DNA from: Ophioderma brevispina
Taxonomy: Eukaryota > Echinodermata > Ophiuroidea > Amphilepidida > Ophiodermatidae
NCBI GenBank assembly: GCA_023653785.1
Contig: JAMKCH010044230.1
Coordinates: 40,491-104,490, forward strand
Direction of reading: 5' to 3'
DNA length: 64,000 nt
In this document: positions 23,641-36,175 of the stretch, one piece after another
How positions within the stretch are numbered: position 1 is the stretch's first letter
How the letters are laid out: every line of letters begins with the position of its first letter
Made by a program: the position numbers and the translations under genes
The notes under the pieces: model-generated
The model's input: only the letters and a program-made list of their open reading frames with translations
The model's database searches: none
What the model was told of the DNA's origin: nothing

Positions 23641-26030
23641 CACCGGAGGATCTGGGAGAGTGAGATAGTGGCTAGTGGTGAGCACGAAGAAAGCGTTGGG
23701 ACCTAGTCGTGACGATATGGATGGTGTTGTGATCGTGGGGAGGATGTGATGTCGGGCAGTGATGATCGGATGCCAGGTCGGTGGGTAAGGAGCTAGTGGC
23801 AATGTGAAGATTGAGATGGAGAGATTAATGAGGATATGACCAGTTGTCAGAAGCCGAGTACTTAGTCCGATGGTATCGGAGTGAGATACGGTCACCGGGG
23901 GGCAGTTAGTAAGAGGGGTGATCGGCCTATGAGGCGTTCTAGGCGGAGAGATTCATTAGGGAGATGATGGACAGACGACTGATGAAGACGAGTATGAAAG
24001 ACAGAAGAGGCGTAGGATACGACGGCGTTGAATGATGGACCGTCCAGGGGAGGGAGGAGGAATACGGGGGAACGGCGTTCGCTGCATGGCAAGAGAGAGG
24101 AGAAAAAGAGAAGGAAGTGATGGAACACAGTGGTATGACGCGGAGTGGAGGAGGTAGAGGAAGAGAGAATGAAGGGTGGAGAGAGAGAGCGACTAAGAAT
24201 TGGGTCGTCACAACATGAGAAGAGGACGGAGTCGGGCAGTTCGTGTGAGCGCCGATTTGTTACAGAGGCGGGAAAGCGCAGTTGTACTCAATGTGGAGAA
24301 GACGCAGAGGAAGATGGGGGGGCCGAACCAATTTTTAAAGTATGATAAGCTAAATTGTTGAGAAGAAAGACATACGTGAACTGGAGATACCGACAGGTGT
24401 AGAGAGAGTTGTGGACAGTTCCCCCTCAAGTAGGATGGGGGAAATCAATCCCGTAGACGGGGCAGTAACTTTATAGTATGACATGCATGGTTGAATAATT
24501 CGAAGAGGGGAGATGGAGAGATACGGCAGCGACTGGAGTTAGAGGAAGTAGACCGACAGATGCGAGGTGGAGGACGGGCGAGCCCATTGAGACCGGTACG
24601 CGAGGATGTAGAGTACTAGCGCGCAGCAAGGAAAGGGGAAGTCAGGGAGATCGGGCGCCGACGATCATGGCGTCGTGATCCGCGTGGCCTAGGGGATATG
24701 TGTTGTCTGAGAGGGGGGAGGAAAAGGTGCGACAGATGAGGAGTGACGAAGCCAGAGTGATGGGGAGAGAAAGACGGCTAAGCGAGGGGGAAGGGTTAAC
24801 CACCAGGGGTGGAGACTGGCTCTCCCTAATAGAGAGTGCGGGGAGTCACATATGCCCAGAGACGAAAGCGAGGTGGAAAGTAGGGAGTATTAACGGCACT
24901 GAGAAGTTCTAATAGGAGGTGAAGAGATCTGCGGCGGCTAGAGTCAAGGAAGAGACGGACAATTCTAGTGTAATGGGGTGGAGATGGCGAGGCTCGTGAG
25001 ACCGAGTAGAAGAGTTAGGATTACAAGCCGCAGCAAGGAAGGAGAGAGTTAGGGAGATCGGAGCTGCCCGACAACGGGCGGATGTGGACCACAGTGGCAT
25101 ACGGAGAGGCGGTGTCGACTGACAGTGAAAGAGTGAGAACGCCGTCACCTGTGCCTATGGAACAGCGTGGTGGCGAATTGGTGTCCTCGTTGAAACGGAT
25201 GCGAATTGAAGATAGCAATACAGTAGGGGTAGTAAACGCTCCCGCTACTGAGCCCGAACAGGCCTCGCCACGGTATGTGCCGCCTCATTGAGAAGCAGTC
25301 GATATGGGGAGATATTAAGGTAGACTCGCTGAGAGACCGGAGGTATTGGCGAACCCGGACTTTTTGAACCCCTCCTCCGTTGAAGAGGTATAAGAGGTTC
25401 CACGGGTGCAGCGATTTGTGCAGTCGAGGTATGGGAGAGACCGAAATGAAAGAAGGTTTTGAAATACACATGAAAACACCCTGGAATTAATTTTTCGACT
25501 GCATTTCGAGGCTTGTAGGAATACAATAATGGACTGATAAGGAAGCAACCTATCAGCTGTTTACTTGTTGCCAGGGAGCTTGTCTGCCTGAACATTAACG
25601 ACGTTAACCCGAAGGAGATTACCTTTGGCGAAACTGATGGTACGTGATGGAGACGCGTTCGCGAGGGAGTGTTCCGAAAATTACTTTCAAGGATTGCAGC
25701 GGCGGGAGCAGATGCCGAGAGAGTCTTCATGCCTTAGGATAGGACATAAAGATACGCTAACGGCGTTAGCGTTTCCGCAGACTGAGAAGCAAGGTCGAGA
25801 TTGGCTGGCAAGAGGGTACTCTTAAAGGATGGAGATTGTAGGTTGTCGAGTGAGAAGGGCGGGCGAGAAACGGCAATAGTGGTTGGAGACGCGGCAGAAG
25901 ATGGTACGCCGAAACGAGAATGGATCAAACGGAGGGCTGCTGCATCTTCGTGATGTTGAATGATGACGAGGGCAGAGATGTGATGAGTTCTGGCACGCCG
26001 GAGCATGTATGTACGCGGTGTTGTTACATG
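23641..26030 (+). pseudogene. Leader and probable gag region of the LTR element, unrecognisable
   Basis: Position between the leader and the protease is where gag should be. The plus strand is purine-rich and has many stops. Patches such as 25300-25830, including the open frame 25625-25825, read like protein but show no CCHC zinc knuckle or capsid motif that I can identify. The gag call rests on position only. Confidence 0.4.
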
Positions 26031-26130
26031 GTTGTCCTGCTCATTTCTGCTAGACACTGGACTTCAAATCGCTTGTGTAATGGAATTGTACCAGATGATT
26101 CCGGAGGAGAAACGACCTAGGCTTCGGTTT
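26031..26130 (+). pseudogene. Retropepsin-like protease active site
   Basis: In the frame at 26041 the codons read SFLLDTGLQIACV. LLDTG (Asp at 26053-26055) is the aspartic protease active-site motif of retroelements. It lies 0.8 kb upstream of the reverse transcriptase, as expected in a gag-pol arrangement. The surrounding frame is short and interrupted. Confidence 0.65.
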
Positions 26131-26759
26131 TCTAATACCAGCTCATCCAGGCAATGGGCGACGTCAAGACTGGGGAAATAGCATTGCTGATATAACTTGG
26201 GAAATGGCTTCATGCTGAGTGTGATCGTCGCAGACGTTGAGAAAGGTATGTTGGGGATGGTTCCTGAACAAACTGGGGCGATAATGATATTGGTCAACAG
26301 CAGCTCCACGTAGGAAGGTGAAAGACGATGTCATCCACGCATGAGCTAACTCCAACACTCAAGTTTGTGGCTGTAGAGGATCTAGTGGTGCCGGCCGCGC
26401 CATTACAATACTTGTATCTGCGGCGATAATGCATGCAAGACGAGGGGGAGTTTGTGAGTTTACTGGGGTCCATTCATGTCGAAGAGATAGCGTGGCGAGG
26501 GAGCTCCCAATACCAAATGTGCAAAGGCGAGAGCGGCTGGGGTAAGTGGAGCCATTAATGGTGGGCCCACTTAATGAAGCGGACTTTTGGTGGCAGCGGA
26601 CATGTGAAAGTTAAAGACTGTGGTGCCGGTTTACATTACTAAGGTGTGACTTTCCTCGAGAGGTGAAACGGGCGCTACGCTCGGCACGTTCCGTGCTGGT
26701 GGCGAGAATGAGGTGTGCGAACTAGATGGTGGGGGCGAGATCCAATGGTGAACCAGCGG

Positions 26760-27520
26760 GGTGCCTGAACATCTGAAGACTGTTTAGACCAAATAACTTA
26801 CCCACTTGGGGAAGGAGCGAGAGAAAAAAGTGGCGGATTATTTAGCAAACTATCCATATGTGCTTCTCGAGCGGGGAGTTTTGAATTGGTAGGACGACGA
26901 AGGTGAAACACAGCATTGATACTGGGAGGTGCCACTGCCTATTCGGCAAGCCCTTGCGGAGGTCTCCCCGCGCAGCCGTGAGGAGTGGAGCGACAAGTTA
27001 AACTAGTTGTTTGGGAGAAGGGCTAATACACCTTCGGATAGTGCTTTGGTCCTAGCCCAGTGGGTTAGTAAGCAAGAAGGATGCTCTAAGCGCTTTGTCT
27101 GACTATCAAGGTTGAATGAGGTCACGATGAAGGATGCGTATCCTGTTGCCGCGAATCGATGATTCCTTGGATGCTTTATGGGCGCAAGTACTTTACAACT
27201 CTCGATTGGCCTCCGCTACGCAGGTTTGAGATGGACACGGAGCTAGAGATAAATCTCCCGTCTCCACCACCATCGGACTTATGCTTTGAACGTCCTACCA
27301 TTTGCCATTTGCAAGCGCCCTCAACTTTTGAAAGATTGATGGATAGAGTGTTGGCTTGATTGAGATTGTAGACACTCCTTGTTTATTTGGACGACGTGAT
27401 TGTGTTTGATAGCACCGTGTCGGAGTCGGTAGATCGGTTAGAGGTGGTTTTGCAGAGGTTCCGAGGAGCCGGTTTGAAACTCAAGCCTCAAAGTGTCCCC
27501 GATTTCACAGGAGGTGCATA
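26760..27520 (+). pseudogene. Reverse transcriptase domain, frameshifted
   Basis: In order, through several frames: VPEHLKT (about 26760, the linker before RT), GLIHLRIVLWS.PSGLVSKQ (about 27010-27075; family motif GxIxxSxSPWxSPVVLVxKK), RLNEVTMKDAYPV (about 27110), YFTTLD (first catalytic Asp region, about 27190), FERLMDRVL (about 27330) and VYLDDVIVF at 27381, with the catalytic YLDD at 27384-27395. Then LQRF..AGLKLKP follows. This is the standard Ty3/gypsy series. At least four frameshifts or stops prevent a continuous protein. Confidence 0.9.
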
Positions 27521-27699
27521 TTTGTGGGCCACGTAGTATCTGAAATGGGTTCCCTCCGGATTCCGTCCAGATCGAAGCAGTTTCGGATTGGGCCGCCCCA
27601 ACGACTCCCCACGCAAGTGCGTAGTTTCTTGGGAGTGGCGTCGTACTATCGTCGGTTATCCGTGGATTTGCTGAAATCCGGCAAGCCTCTCCCCATCGG

Positions 27700-28035
27700 C
27701 TGACAGAGAATAAGTTGGCGTTTGAATGGACGAGCGAATGTGATGATGCGTTCAACACGTTAAAAGAGTTGCTGATCAGTGCTTTCAATCTTGGCTTATA
27801 CCCCGCGGCCAAGGGCCAATTCATCTTATACACTGACGCCAGCAATTTTGCAATAGGGTCGTACTGTCAACAGAGGGATTGCGCGTATAGGGTTATAGCT
27901 TATGGCACAAGTGCATGTCACCGGCCAGAGCGAAATTACTGTGTAACGAGAAGAGAACTTCTTGCTGGTGGTTTATTCCTCAAAAAGTATCATCACTACC
28001 TTAGCTCCAAGGAAAACTCATACCACATTATATGA
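27700..28035 (+). pseudogene. RNase H domain of gypsy pol
   Basis: The open frame 27715-28035 begins with FEWTSECDDAF..LK (family motif FxWxxxxxxAFxxLK). It has YTDASNFAIG at about 27829-27860 (TDAS at 27832-27843, first catalytic Asp) and then HRPERNYCVTRRELLA with the conserved ERNY and catalytic-Glu segment. It directly follows the RT, as in Ty3/gypsy. The last catalytic residue block is lost after a stop near 28035. Confidence 0.9.
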
Positions 28036-28559
28036 AAGGGAGGACGGACCACGGGTCTCTAAGGTGGTTTTGTAACGTCAAAAACCCCGAGGGTCCTCTG
28101 CGATATGGCTTGAGGTGCTGGTCCAGTTTCCAAACATCGATTTGGAGTACGACCGGGAGAACGCCATTCCTAAATTCAGACGGGCTGTCAAGAATAACCT
28201 GTAGACAGTGTGGGCGGATGGAGCCTAAGAATGTCCAAAATGCGGAGGCCGAACGCGACAGAAGTAGAGAAGATCCCGCATGACGTGTGAGAATTGGTTT
28301 GCCAAACAGAACGTCTGGAAGTGACTGGACAGCGGAGGTTATTAGAAGGTCCTTGGTCGGAAGTGTCGTGGAGTTAATCGAGAGTGACCGGAGTGTGCAG
28401 GAGCCTGAAGTGGAGGATGAATTGGCCACAGGTACTCATCTGCAGGGCGCGGGAAAGACTCGGTCAGAGTCGGGAACACATGATCTACAAGCCTGGGAGC
28501 TGATGAACACCCTGACCTCCGTAGTGGGTGGAGTTCGTAATGTGCTATACAACCGGAGA

Positions 28560-29800
28560 TCACCCTAGAGATGATACGTGAGGCGCAGTTTTGGCGTATG
28601 AGACAATGGCTCTGTTCCGGAGGAGAAAGGAGGCGGAGAGGGAGACCCCCCATGGAAAGATGTATCTGCCTGGTCATCTGCATTGAAGACGTATTGGGGC
28701 CAGTGGACATGTTTGGCAGTGAAGGAGGAATTCTGGTGAGAGTGGAGAGTGGAGATGGGAAGACGTTAGTGGCTGGTCATGCTACCAAGGACAATGCGGA
28801 GCCGAGTGTAGACAATGAGCCACCTGGTCGGAATCAAATCCTACCAAAGGTTCGAGAAAGGTACTATTGGGTGGGAATGAGCGCCGACGGAGGTCATATC
28901 TACGCATGAGTGTAGGCTGCGCGAGAGGAGAAGGGCACCAAAACGTCACGGAGCCCACTTCAACATGTACAAAGTAGAGCTTCCTCTGGAGCGGGTAGCA
29001 TTGGATGTGTTTAAGGGCCTTGGACCAGAGACGGATATGGAATGCATCATACCTTAGTCGTTGGCGATTACTGGACCCTTTTGGATGGAGGATATGCCAT
29101 AAGAGATCAAGGTCCGATACAGTGTCCGCGGCGAAGTTGGTGTGATGAGTTCGTCTGTGAGGTTTGGAGTTCCGAAGGAACTTCCATTCCGATCAGGGCC
29201 GTAACTTCGAGTCGAAGGTGTTCCAGGATGTGTGCGGATATTGGGGATTGAGAGGACCCGTACGACTCCGTACCACCCCAAGTCGGATGGCCTTGTAGCG
29301 TTCAATCTGACAAAAAAATAGCCAATGCATGCTGTTCGCTCATGATTCACACCGTTCCAGAATCGAAGGAACTGGACAGTATCTCTCCTATGTGGGTTTC
29401 GCTTATCGTTCAAGTGTTCGAGAGTCGACCGGCGAAGCCCAAATCTGATGATTTGGGTCGAACGTGAGTGTTTCCCGTTTGACTTGGTGGTTGGTGCGGT
29501 ACTAGATGAAGGAGAATGCGAAACAGACTATGCGGAGGAGTTGAGAGGGCAAGGGCACGCTTTGGAGGTCAGTATGAAGAGACAGAAAACGAACTACGAC
29601 CGTCTGGTGCATGTCCTGTGTTTAGGGCAGGTCATTTCGTCCTTGTTATATAACATACGAGGAAGTTGCGAACTTCAGGAAGTTAGCCCTGCCGTTGGAG
29701 GGCCCATATCTGGTGGTAAACGCCTCATCAGAGTGTGGGTTTTACGGATCCAGAAGTCCTGCCCAGTAAGCCCGAAGTAGTCCATGCGATAGGTTTAAAG
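28560..29800 (+). pseudogene. Integrase domain of gypsy pol, frameshifted
   Basis: Upstream part has a degraded zinc-binding His-Cys segment: AGHATKDN (about 28780), then VRERYYWVGM (28850) and GCAREEKG (28915). The core follows: HTLVVGDYWTLL (about 29047-29085, just after the first acidic block) and EFVCEVWSSEGTSIPI (about 29145-29205). Around 29240-29320 another frame gives RTRTTPYHPKSDGLVAFN, the conserved HP..DG..E.N block whose catalytic Glu appears to be replaced. The tail at 29660-29730 has LPLEGPYLVV, matching the WxGPYxV motif of the C-terminal domain. Frameshifts throughout; inactive. Confidence 0.85.
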
Positions 29801-30780
29801 CTCTATGAAGGACCATAAGTGGATGGAACTACAATGTAACCAGAAGTAGAGCTTGAGGTTGTACCTGCTGGCAACGGGGATACATGCCTATAGAAAGACC
29901 CGGTGGTCGCGACGACGGGGAGTAGCAGCTGCAGCTGGAAGGAAGACAAGAATGATGGCGACGCAGAAGAATGGACACCTGACGAGGACAGGGCTTCTGT
30001 GATCATAGAGACTACTTAGTCATGGTCGAGTTAGTTGCGTATTGCGAGCTTGCCGCAGTAAAAGGAGGGGAGTCAGGAGAAGACCAGGAGCGGGGTGGCG
30101 ACGTGGGAGGATGAAGAGGGAGTGGACGATTCTCAACAGTTAAGGGAAGCACAAAGGCGATTAGCCGCTAGAAAGGCTAGGAGAATCTAGTGATGAAGCG
30201 GAGGCTGAAGTGGACGTGCCGAAAAGCAAAGGGAAAGTTAAGAGGAGGGTACAACTTCTATCCGGACGTACACCAAAGTATATAACGGGGAGAAGTGCGG
30301 AGGCCGATGAAGCAGAGGAAGAAGTGACCGTGCCGAATTCGGGGGAGCGGGGAGAGATGACCGGAGGGCGACATAAACGAGCCGATCGAGCCTGATGTAG
30401 TAGTTGACTGACGAAAACCTAGGAGGAATCCTAATCGCAAGCGGCGAAAGCCCCATAGGTTTTCCCGCTGAAGGGAATAATGTCAGATACTTGAGTAGGG
30501 GAGGAGGTGAAATAACAGAGGATTGGCCCCTTGTATATAATGTAATTCTACAAGAAACTCACCCAATAATAAATCGGGCGACAATTGAACTATCAAAAGC
30601 ATGAATAGTGTCTTTAAGTAATTTTGATGGGTAGGCCAGAACAATAGGGACGATGAAGGGAAAATAATTGTTGCTGCTAGCAAATTAGACAGAGGAGGGG
30701 CGTAAGGCATTGCGTACTAGTGAAGGTCACACAGATGTTCTGGTGCACACAGGTTCGCAGTGAAAAGAAGTTGCAATGCT
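29801..30780 (+). other. 3' part of the LTR element, after integrase
   Basis: No recognised domain. The frame 30210-30395 is rich in Lys, Arg and Glu and could be a basic or acidic pol tail. I find no envelope-type signal or membrane segment. Confidence 0.35.
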
Positions 30781-30789
30781 TCTATCACG

Positions 30790-31095
30790 ACCTTGGATGT
30801 ATGGCCGGACGGGCCGGCTGATTTGCGACTAATGGCAGACGCGCCAAAGCCGATTTTGGATGAATGGCCAGACGGGCCAGGTGACTTTGGATGAATGGCC
30901 AGACGGGCAGAAGATGACTTTGGATGAATGGCCATCGGACGGAACAACTTTGGATGACTGGGCAGACGCGCCGGCTGACTTGAGACTAATGGCAGACGTG
31001 CCAGGCGCTTTTGACACGAATTGGCAACGGACAGGACGACTTGATATGGATGGCTCAACGGGCCGGACAACTTGTGATGCGGTCAGCCGGGCCTA
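30790..31095 (+). repeat. Tandem repeats of about 36 bp near the 3' LTR
   Basis: Repeats of GACTTTGGATGAATGGCCAG plus ACGGGCC-type sequence, at least six diverged units. The frame 30860-31096 encodes a matching LDEWP repeat. This is the mirror position of the tandem repeats next to the 5' LTR. Confidence 0.8.
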
Positions 31096-31744
31096 AGTAC
31101 CATACATGGATGGTGTGGTCGAGAGTTGCTAGATAACCTTCCTTGGAGATGATGCTGCGGGCTTCAAGAGTACACCGGAACCGCGTCGAGGCCAGAGGTT
31201 ATTGTGGAGATACCATGATATAGTGGTGTACCATAGAAACAAAACAAAACCGAACCGTCTGGTGTGTGCTGTTAATGTACCCTAGCAATGGGATGATCCA
31301 CTCAAAATCGTTGGCACTGAAAAGGAACTCCGTATGTGAGAGAGACGACGGCGTCCGGAGCGATAGTGAAGTACAGCAAAGCTGCACACTGTCGTGAGTG
31401 TTCGTCGAAACATTGCAGACGGGCATGTTGACGGCAATGATGGTGAAGGTGGGCCCACCAACGTGCGCTCACACACGGGACTAGTGATGTGGCAAAGAGC
31501 GTGGCGACCTTTGGAATGGTGACGACACTGAACGGGGGGATATTCTGCAATACTTGTTCGAGGCGAGCCGGGCTGACGATTGCAACACTAGACAACTGCT
31601 GGTATGACAACACTGAAATGGCGGCGATGACTATACAACTAAACCTGACCTCTGTGGCGTCAGAAGATTGTATATAGATTAAGAATAGGCATTTCGGTGC
31701 GCCATCTTCCCGTTTTAACTTACATACGTCTGTGTGCCGGGATG

Positions 31745-31764
31745 GCACAATCTGGGGAGGGGGC
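31745..31764 (+). promoter_or_regulatory. Polypurine tract-like sequence
   Basis: GGGGAGGGGG directly precedes the 3' LTR, where the plus-strand primer is expected. Confidence 0.6.
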
Positions 31765-32180
31765 TGTGAAGCGGATTGGACGTTTAGCCTGTAATTTTCT
31801 TAGTGTATTATTTTGTCACAACTACTGTCCCAGTTAAGGGTTATCCATCGCCCTAGGCTTACAATTAATTTCCATTACGTCAGTACTAATTATGCAAAGT
31901 CATGAAGAATGTACTTGCCCAAGCAGCGCGTCGGCGCCCAGCGTGACTATCAACCACGCGGTAGTAGGACTAGCAAGGAAGGAAAATTGTCAGTTTGCTG
32001 TTGACACTACCATAGGTACTTGACGTTGTGAGCTAAAAACTGGGGACGAGAAGGCGACGGAGGTGTAATAAAAATACTGAGAAACTGATATGTACCGAGT
32101 CCGTGCGTCATCAGAGGAGCGCAAGGTTCGTATCTGGCAACTTACCCGCGAGTCTCCGGGGCGCTCCGGGTCCCGCTACA
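31765..32180 (+). repeat. 3' LTR of the Ty3/gypsy element
   Basis: Direct repeat of 22751-23141; ends CCCGCTACA. It is slightly longer because of scattered one- to four-base gains, for example AGGAAGGAAAA against AGGAAAA. Confidence 0.92.
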
Positions 32181-33100
32181 AATTTTGTGCTTTATTGTGT
32201 TGTATAAACACACAAGATAAAGGCAAAATTTAACAACTTACCTAACTGACCTTGGTATGTGACCTTTACCTTAAACACATGAGGGATCCCAAATGCACCT
32301 ACGACTCTCCTCAAGTTTGGTTCGATATTACAGGCACATGTTAACCCTATTCACAACAGACTACATCAAAAACATATCAAAAACACAACTAAAAACAGTG
32401 CCCAAAGTGATCTTGATGTGTCTTCTGCTTAAGCAGGCGACAAAAAATTGCAAAAATCTTACAACTGAATATTTTGTGATGTTAGATCGGGACCTGAACA
32501 TAAGGGAAATTTTATGACAAACACAAAACACTACCAGTCTGTAGCACAAACCAGTTGAGGACCAGGCCTACTGGTCTTAGTGTAATTCTGTCCCACCAGG
32601 AAAGACATTTCTTTTTGAGTGATATTTTTTTTCATTTATTTTGAAATTTGCATTTCAATATTTGAAAAATTTGCTCGTTACATTATAACGAAAGCTAATG
32701 AATATGTACAATTTTGGACCAAAATAAATTTTGACTTAGACCAGGTCCAATTTTAAACTGTCTAACTTTTTGTGCCCACAGACCATATTGGTTATATTTG
32801 GTTTACATGGCTATGTATCAAGAATAATCATTTTAGACCGATCAGTATAGTCACTCTGAGCATCTTTGGGACCCACCTAAGAACCTTTTAAATCATTCAC
32901 TCAAACAATGAAGATCTTTTTCAAATTTATTCAAAGTCACTGAAAATAACTTACAATTCAAAGTGACTTAAATTAAAAACTTCTATAAAGTAAGCAAAAC
33001 TATGTACAAAACTTGGTTGTAAACGTTTTAGTGATATATGGAAAATATTTACTCTTGTTGTAATCGAGGTTCACATAGGATAAGATAAAAGATTATACTA
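32181..33100. other. Unassigned AT-rich DNA
   Basis: No gene recognised between the LTR element and the satellite. Confidence 0.35.
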
Positions 33101-33104
33101 CTGT

Positions 33105-35810
33105 CCCCTGAACACTTATGAGTGGCAATAATCTTCAAAGAGAGGTCTCTTACACGACATACGATGTGTGAAACATTAAGGTACATAATATAGCACCATG
33201 TGTCCGAACATTGTTTGAGATGCATGATCTCCTAAGAGAAGCTCTGTTACATTTCACAGTTGCGTGAAAGCAGAAGGATACATAATTCAACCAAACACTC
33301 TCTGAACATGTTGAGTGGCATTATCTCCTACGAGCAACTCTGTTACATCTCACAGTGGGTGAAAGCATTAAGGATACATAATATTACACCCACACTCTCG
33401 GAAACATTGTTGAGAGGCATTATTCCTAAGAGAAGAAGCTCTGTTGCATAACATCTCACAGCTGCTTTGAAAAGCATAAGGATACATAATATAACCACAC
33501 TCTCTGAACTTGTTGAGAGGCATTAATATCCTAAGAGAAGCTCTGTTACCTTACATCTCACAGTTGCTGTGAAGCAATTAAGGATACATAATATGCACCC
33601 CACACTCTCTGAAACTTGTGGGGCATTATATCCTAATGAGAAACTCGTTAAATCTCACAGGTTGCTGTTGAAAGCATTAAGGATACTAATATGCACCACA
33701 CTCGCTGAACATTGTTGAGTGGCATTCTCCTAAGAGAAGTCTGTTAAATTACATCTCACAGTTGCTGTATTGAAAGCAAGTAAGGATTACATAATATACA
33801 CCACCACTCTCTGAACATGTGAGTGGCATATCTCCTAAGAGAAGCTCTGTTAATTACTCTCCAGTTGCTGCGAAAAAAACAGTGAACAGGATATGGAAAA
33901 GTGCAATGTATGCCGTGAGTGAATGGAACATTGTTGAGTGGCATTACTTTCGTACGAGAAGCTCTATTACATCTCACAGCATGTGAAAAGCATTGAAATA
34001 AAAATATTAACCACACTATCTGAACATTGTTGAGTGGATTATCTCCTAGCAGACGCTCTGTAAATTCCCAGTGCTGTGAAAACATTAAGGATACATAAGT
34101 ATGCACCACACTCTCTGAACATTGTTGGAGGGCCTATCTCAAAGAGGGGAAGCTCTGTAACATCTCACACTGCTGGAAAAACATTAAGATACATAATATG
34201 CACACACTCTCTGAACATTGTTGAGTGGCATTATTCCTAGAGAAGCTCTGTTAATTAAATCTCCACAGTGCTGCGAAACAGTGAACGGATGGACAAATGT
34301 GCTAAGTATGCAGTGGTGAATGGAACATTGTTGAGTGGCATTAGTCTTAAGCGAAGCTCTATACATCTCACAGCATTGTGAAAGCATTTGAGGATTAAAT
34401 AATATCATACACCACACGCTCGGAACATTGTTGAGTGGCATATCTCCTAAGAGAAGCTCTGGAACACTTCACAGCTGCTGTGAAAAAAATTAAGGACACC
34501 CATAATATACAACACCTGATCTTGAACATTGTTGAGTGGCATGATATCCTAAGAGAAGCTTGTTACATTCCACAGTTTGCCGGTGAAAGCATTAAGGTAT
34601 ACATATATACACCACACTCTCTTTAAACATGTTGACGTGGCTATCTCCTAAGAGAAGCCTGTTAATTAGAATCTCACAGCTTGCTGTGAAATAAGGATAC
34701 ATAATATGCACCCACACTCTCTGAACATGTTGAGAGGCAATTATCTCCTAAGAGAGCTCTGGTACATCTCACAGTTGCGGTGGAAACATCGGATACATAA
34801 TAAACACCACACTCTCTGAACAGTGTTGAGTGGCATTATCTCCAAGGAGAAGCTCTGTTACTTACAGCTCACAGTGGTGTGTTGAAAGCATTAAGATACA
34901 TAATAAGCACCACACTCTCTGAACAGTGTTGAGAGGCATTATCTCCAAAGAGAAGCGTTGGGACATGACATCTCACAGTTGTGTGATGAATGAAAGCGTA
35001 GGATACACAATATACACCACACTCATAAATATTTGTTGAGTGGCATTATTCTCTGAGAGAAGCTCTGTTACACTACATCTCCCAGTTGTGTGAAAGCATT
35101 AAGGATACTATATATAACACACTCTCTGAACATGGTGAGAGCATTATCTCCTAAGAGCAGCTCTGTTACATTACATCTAACAGCACTGTGAAAGAATTAA
35201 TGGACACCTAAAATATGCACCACATCCCTGAACATTGTTGAGTGGCCTTATCATCTAATGAGAATGCTCTGTAACCTCTGTTACATTACATCTCACAGCT
35301 GCTGGGAAAGCAGTAAGAACACATATGCACCACACTTCTGAACATTGTGGAGTGGCATTATTTTCTAGAGAAGCTTCTATAATATCACAGCACTGTGAAA
35401 GCAATTAAGGATAGATAATATACACACACTCGCCTGAAATTATGAGTGGAATTATCTCCTAAGAGCAGTCTGTTACATTACATCTCACAGCTGATGTGAA
35501 AGCATTATTAAGGACACATAATATGGTCACCACACTCCCTGAACATTGTTGAGTGGCATTATCAGCTAAGAGAAGCTTGTTACCTCTGTTAATTTACATC
35601 TCACAGCTGCTGGGAAAGCATTAAGAACACATATGCACCACACTCTCTGGAACATTGTTGAGTGGCATTATTTCTTAAGAGAAGCTCTATACATCTCACA
35701 GCATGTGAAGATTAAGGATAGCAATATACACCACACTCGTGAACATATTAGTGGCCATTTCTCCTCCTAAAGAGAAGCTTGTTACATCGCGGAACGGATG
35801 TGGGGAAGCA
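33105..35810 (+). repeat. Satellite array, about 98-bp unit, roughly 27 units
   Basis: A consensus read by eye runs GAACATTGTTGAGTGGCATT, ATCTCCTAAGAGAAGCTCTG, TTACATCTCACAGCTGCTGT, GAAAGCATTAAGGATACATA, ATATGCACCACACTCTCT. Units differ mostly by missing or extra single bases. Some carry a longer GTTACATTACATCTC form, and two or three share a variant AAACAGTGAACGGAT..GGA segment (33880 and 34290), hinting at a higher-order repeat. The frames in it (such as 34441-34184) are repeat-encoded. Confidence 0.93.
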
Positions 35811-36175
35811 TAAAAGGCCGATCAGAGATTTCCTGAGAGGGCGCCCTCAATTTCCAAAAAAATCGTGTTTTTTTTTTGGCATGAACAAATGCTTGCCAAT
35901 ATAAATCATGTGTGAAATTGTAAGCTTCAAATCGAAGTTCTCATATAGAAAATCACACTCTGTTCTACAAAATTCGGATCCGGGCATTTTTTGTTATACC
36001 GTATCCTCTGGGACGTAAGACTACACATAAGTTTACTGCATCAAAAGGAAAAATCCGATTCATCTCAATTTCGGAATTGTGCATTTTGGGTTACGATTAT
36101 CTTTAGTTCTAGTGACTATTTTTCATTAGTTACACAAAAAAAATAATTTTCGACATCTCTGAGTCAGGCCTTTAA
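35811..36175. mobile_element. TTAA-flanked MITE, family C, inside the satellite
   Basis: Element 35815-36171 with ends AGGCCGATCAGAGATTTC and, reverse complement of the right end, AGGCCTGACTCAGAGATGTC. The satellite unit reads GCATTAAGGATACATAATATG. The left flank is GCATAAA and the right flank TTAAGGAGGCATAATATG, so insertion was at the TTAA of the unit and duplicated it (left copy mutated). No coding capacity. Confidence 0.82.

Larger units (their letters stand above)
22751..32180 (+). mobile_element. Ty3/gypsy LTR retrotransposon, full-length but degraded
   Basis: About 9.4 kb, with two LTRs of roughly 400 bp, a primer-binding-site-like sequence directly after the 5' LTR and a purine-rich tract just before the 3' LTR. 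The order protease, reverse transcriptase, RNase H, integrase is that of Ty3/gypsy. All reading frames are on the plus strand and broken by frameshifts and stops. The interior is GC-richer than the surroundings and strongly purine-biased on the coding strand (about 23.9-25.1 kb). Two internal tandem-repeat zones flank the coding part. No clear target duplication: the left edge is uncertain and the flanks differ. No envelope-like frame was recognised. Confidence 0.92.

Noticed and set aside
28028..28710. Minus-strand frames of 120-130 codons opposite the pol genes
   Set aside because: Shadows of GC-rich plus-strand pol sequence; plus-strand frames carry the recognisable RNase H and integrase motifs.
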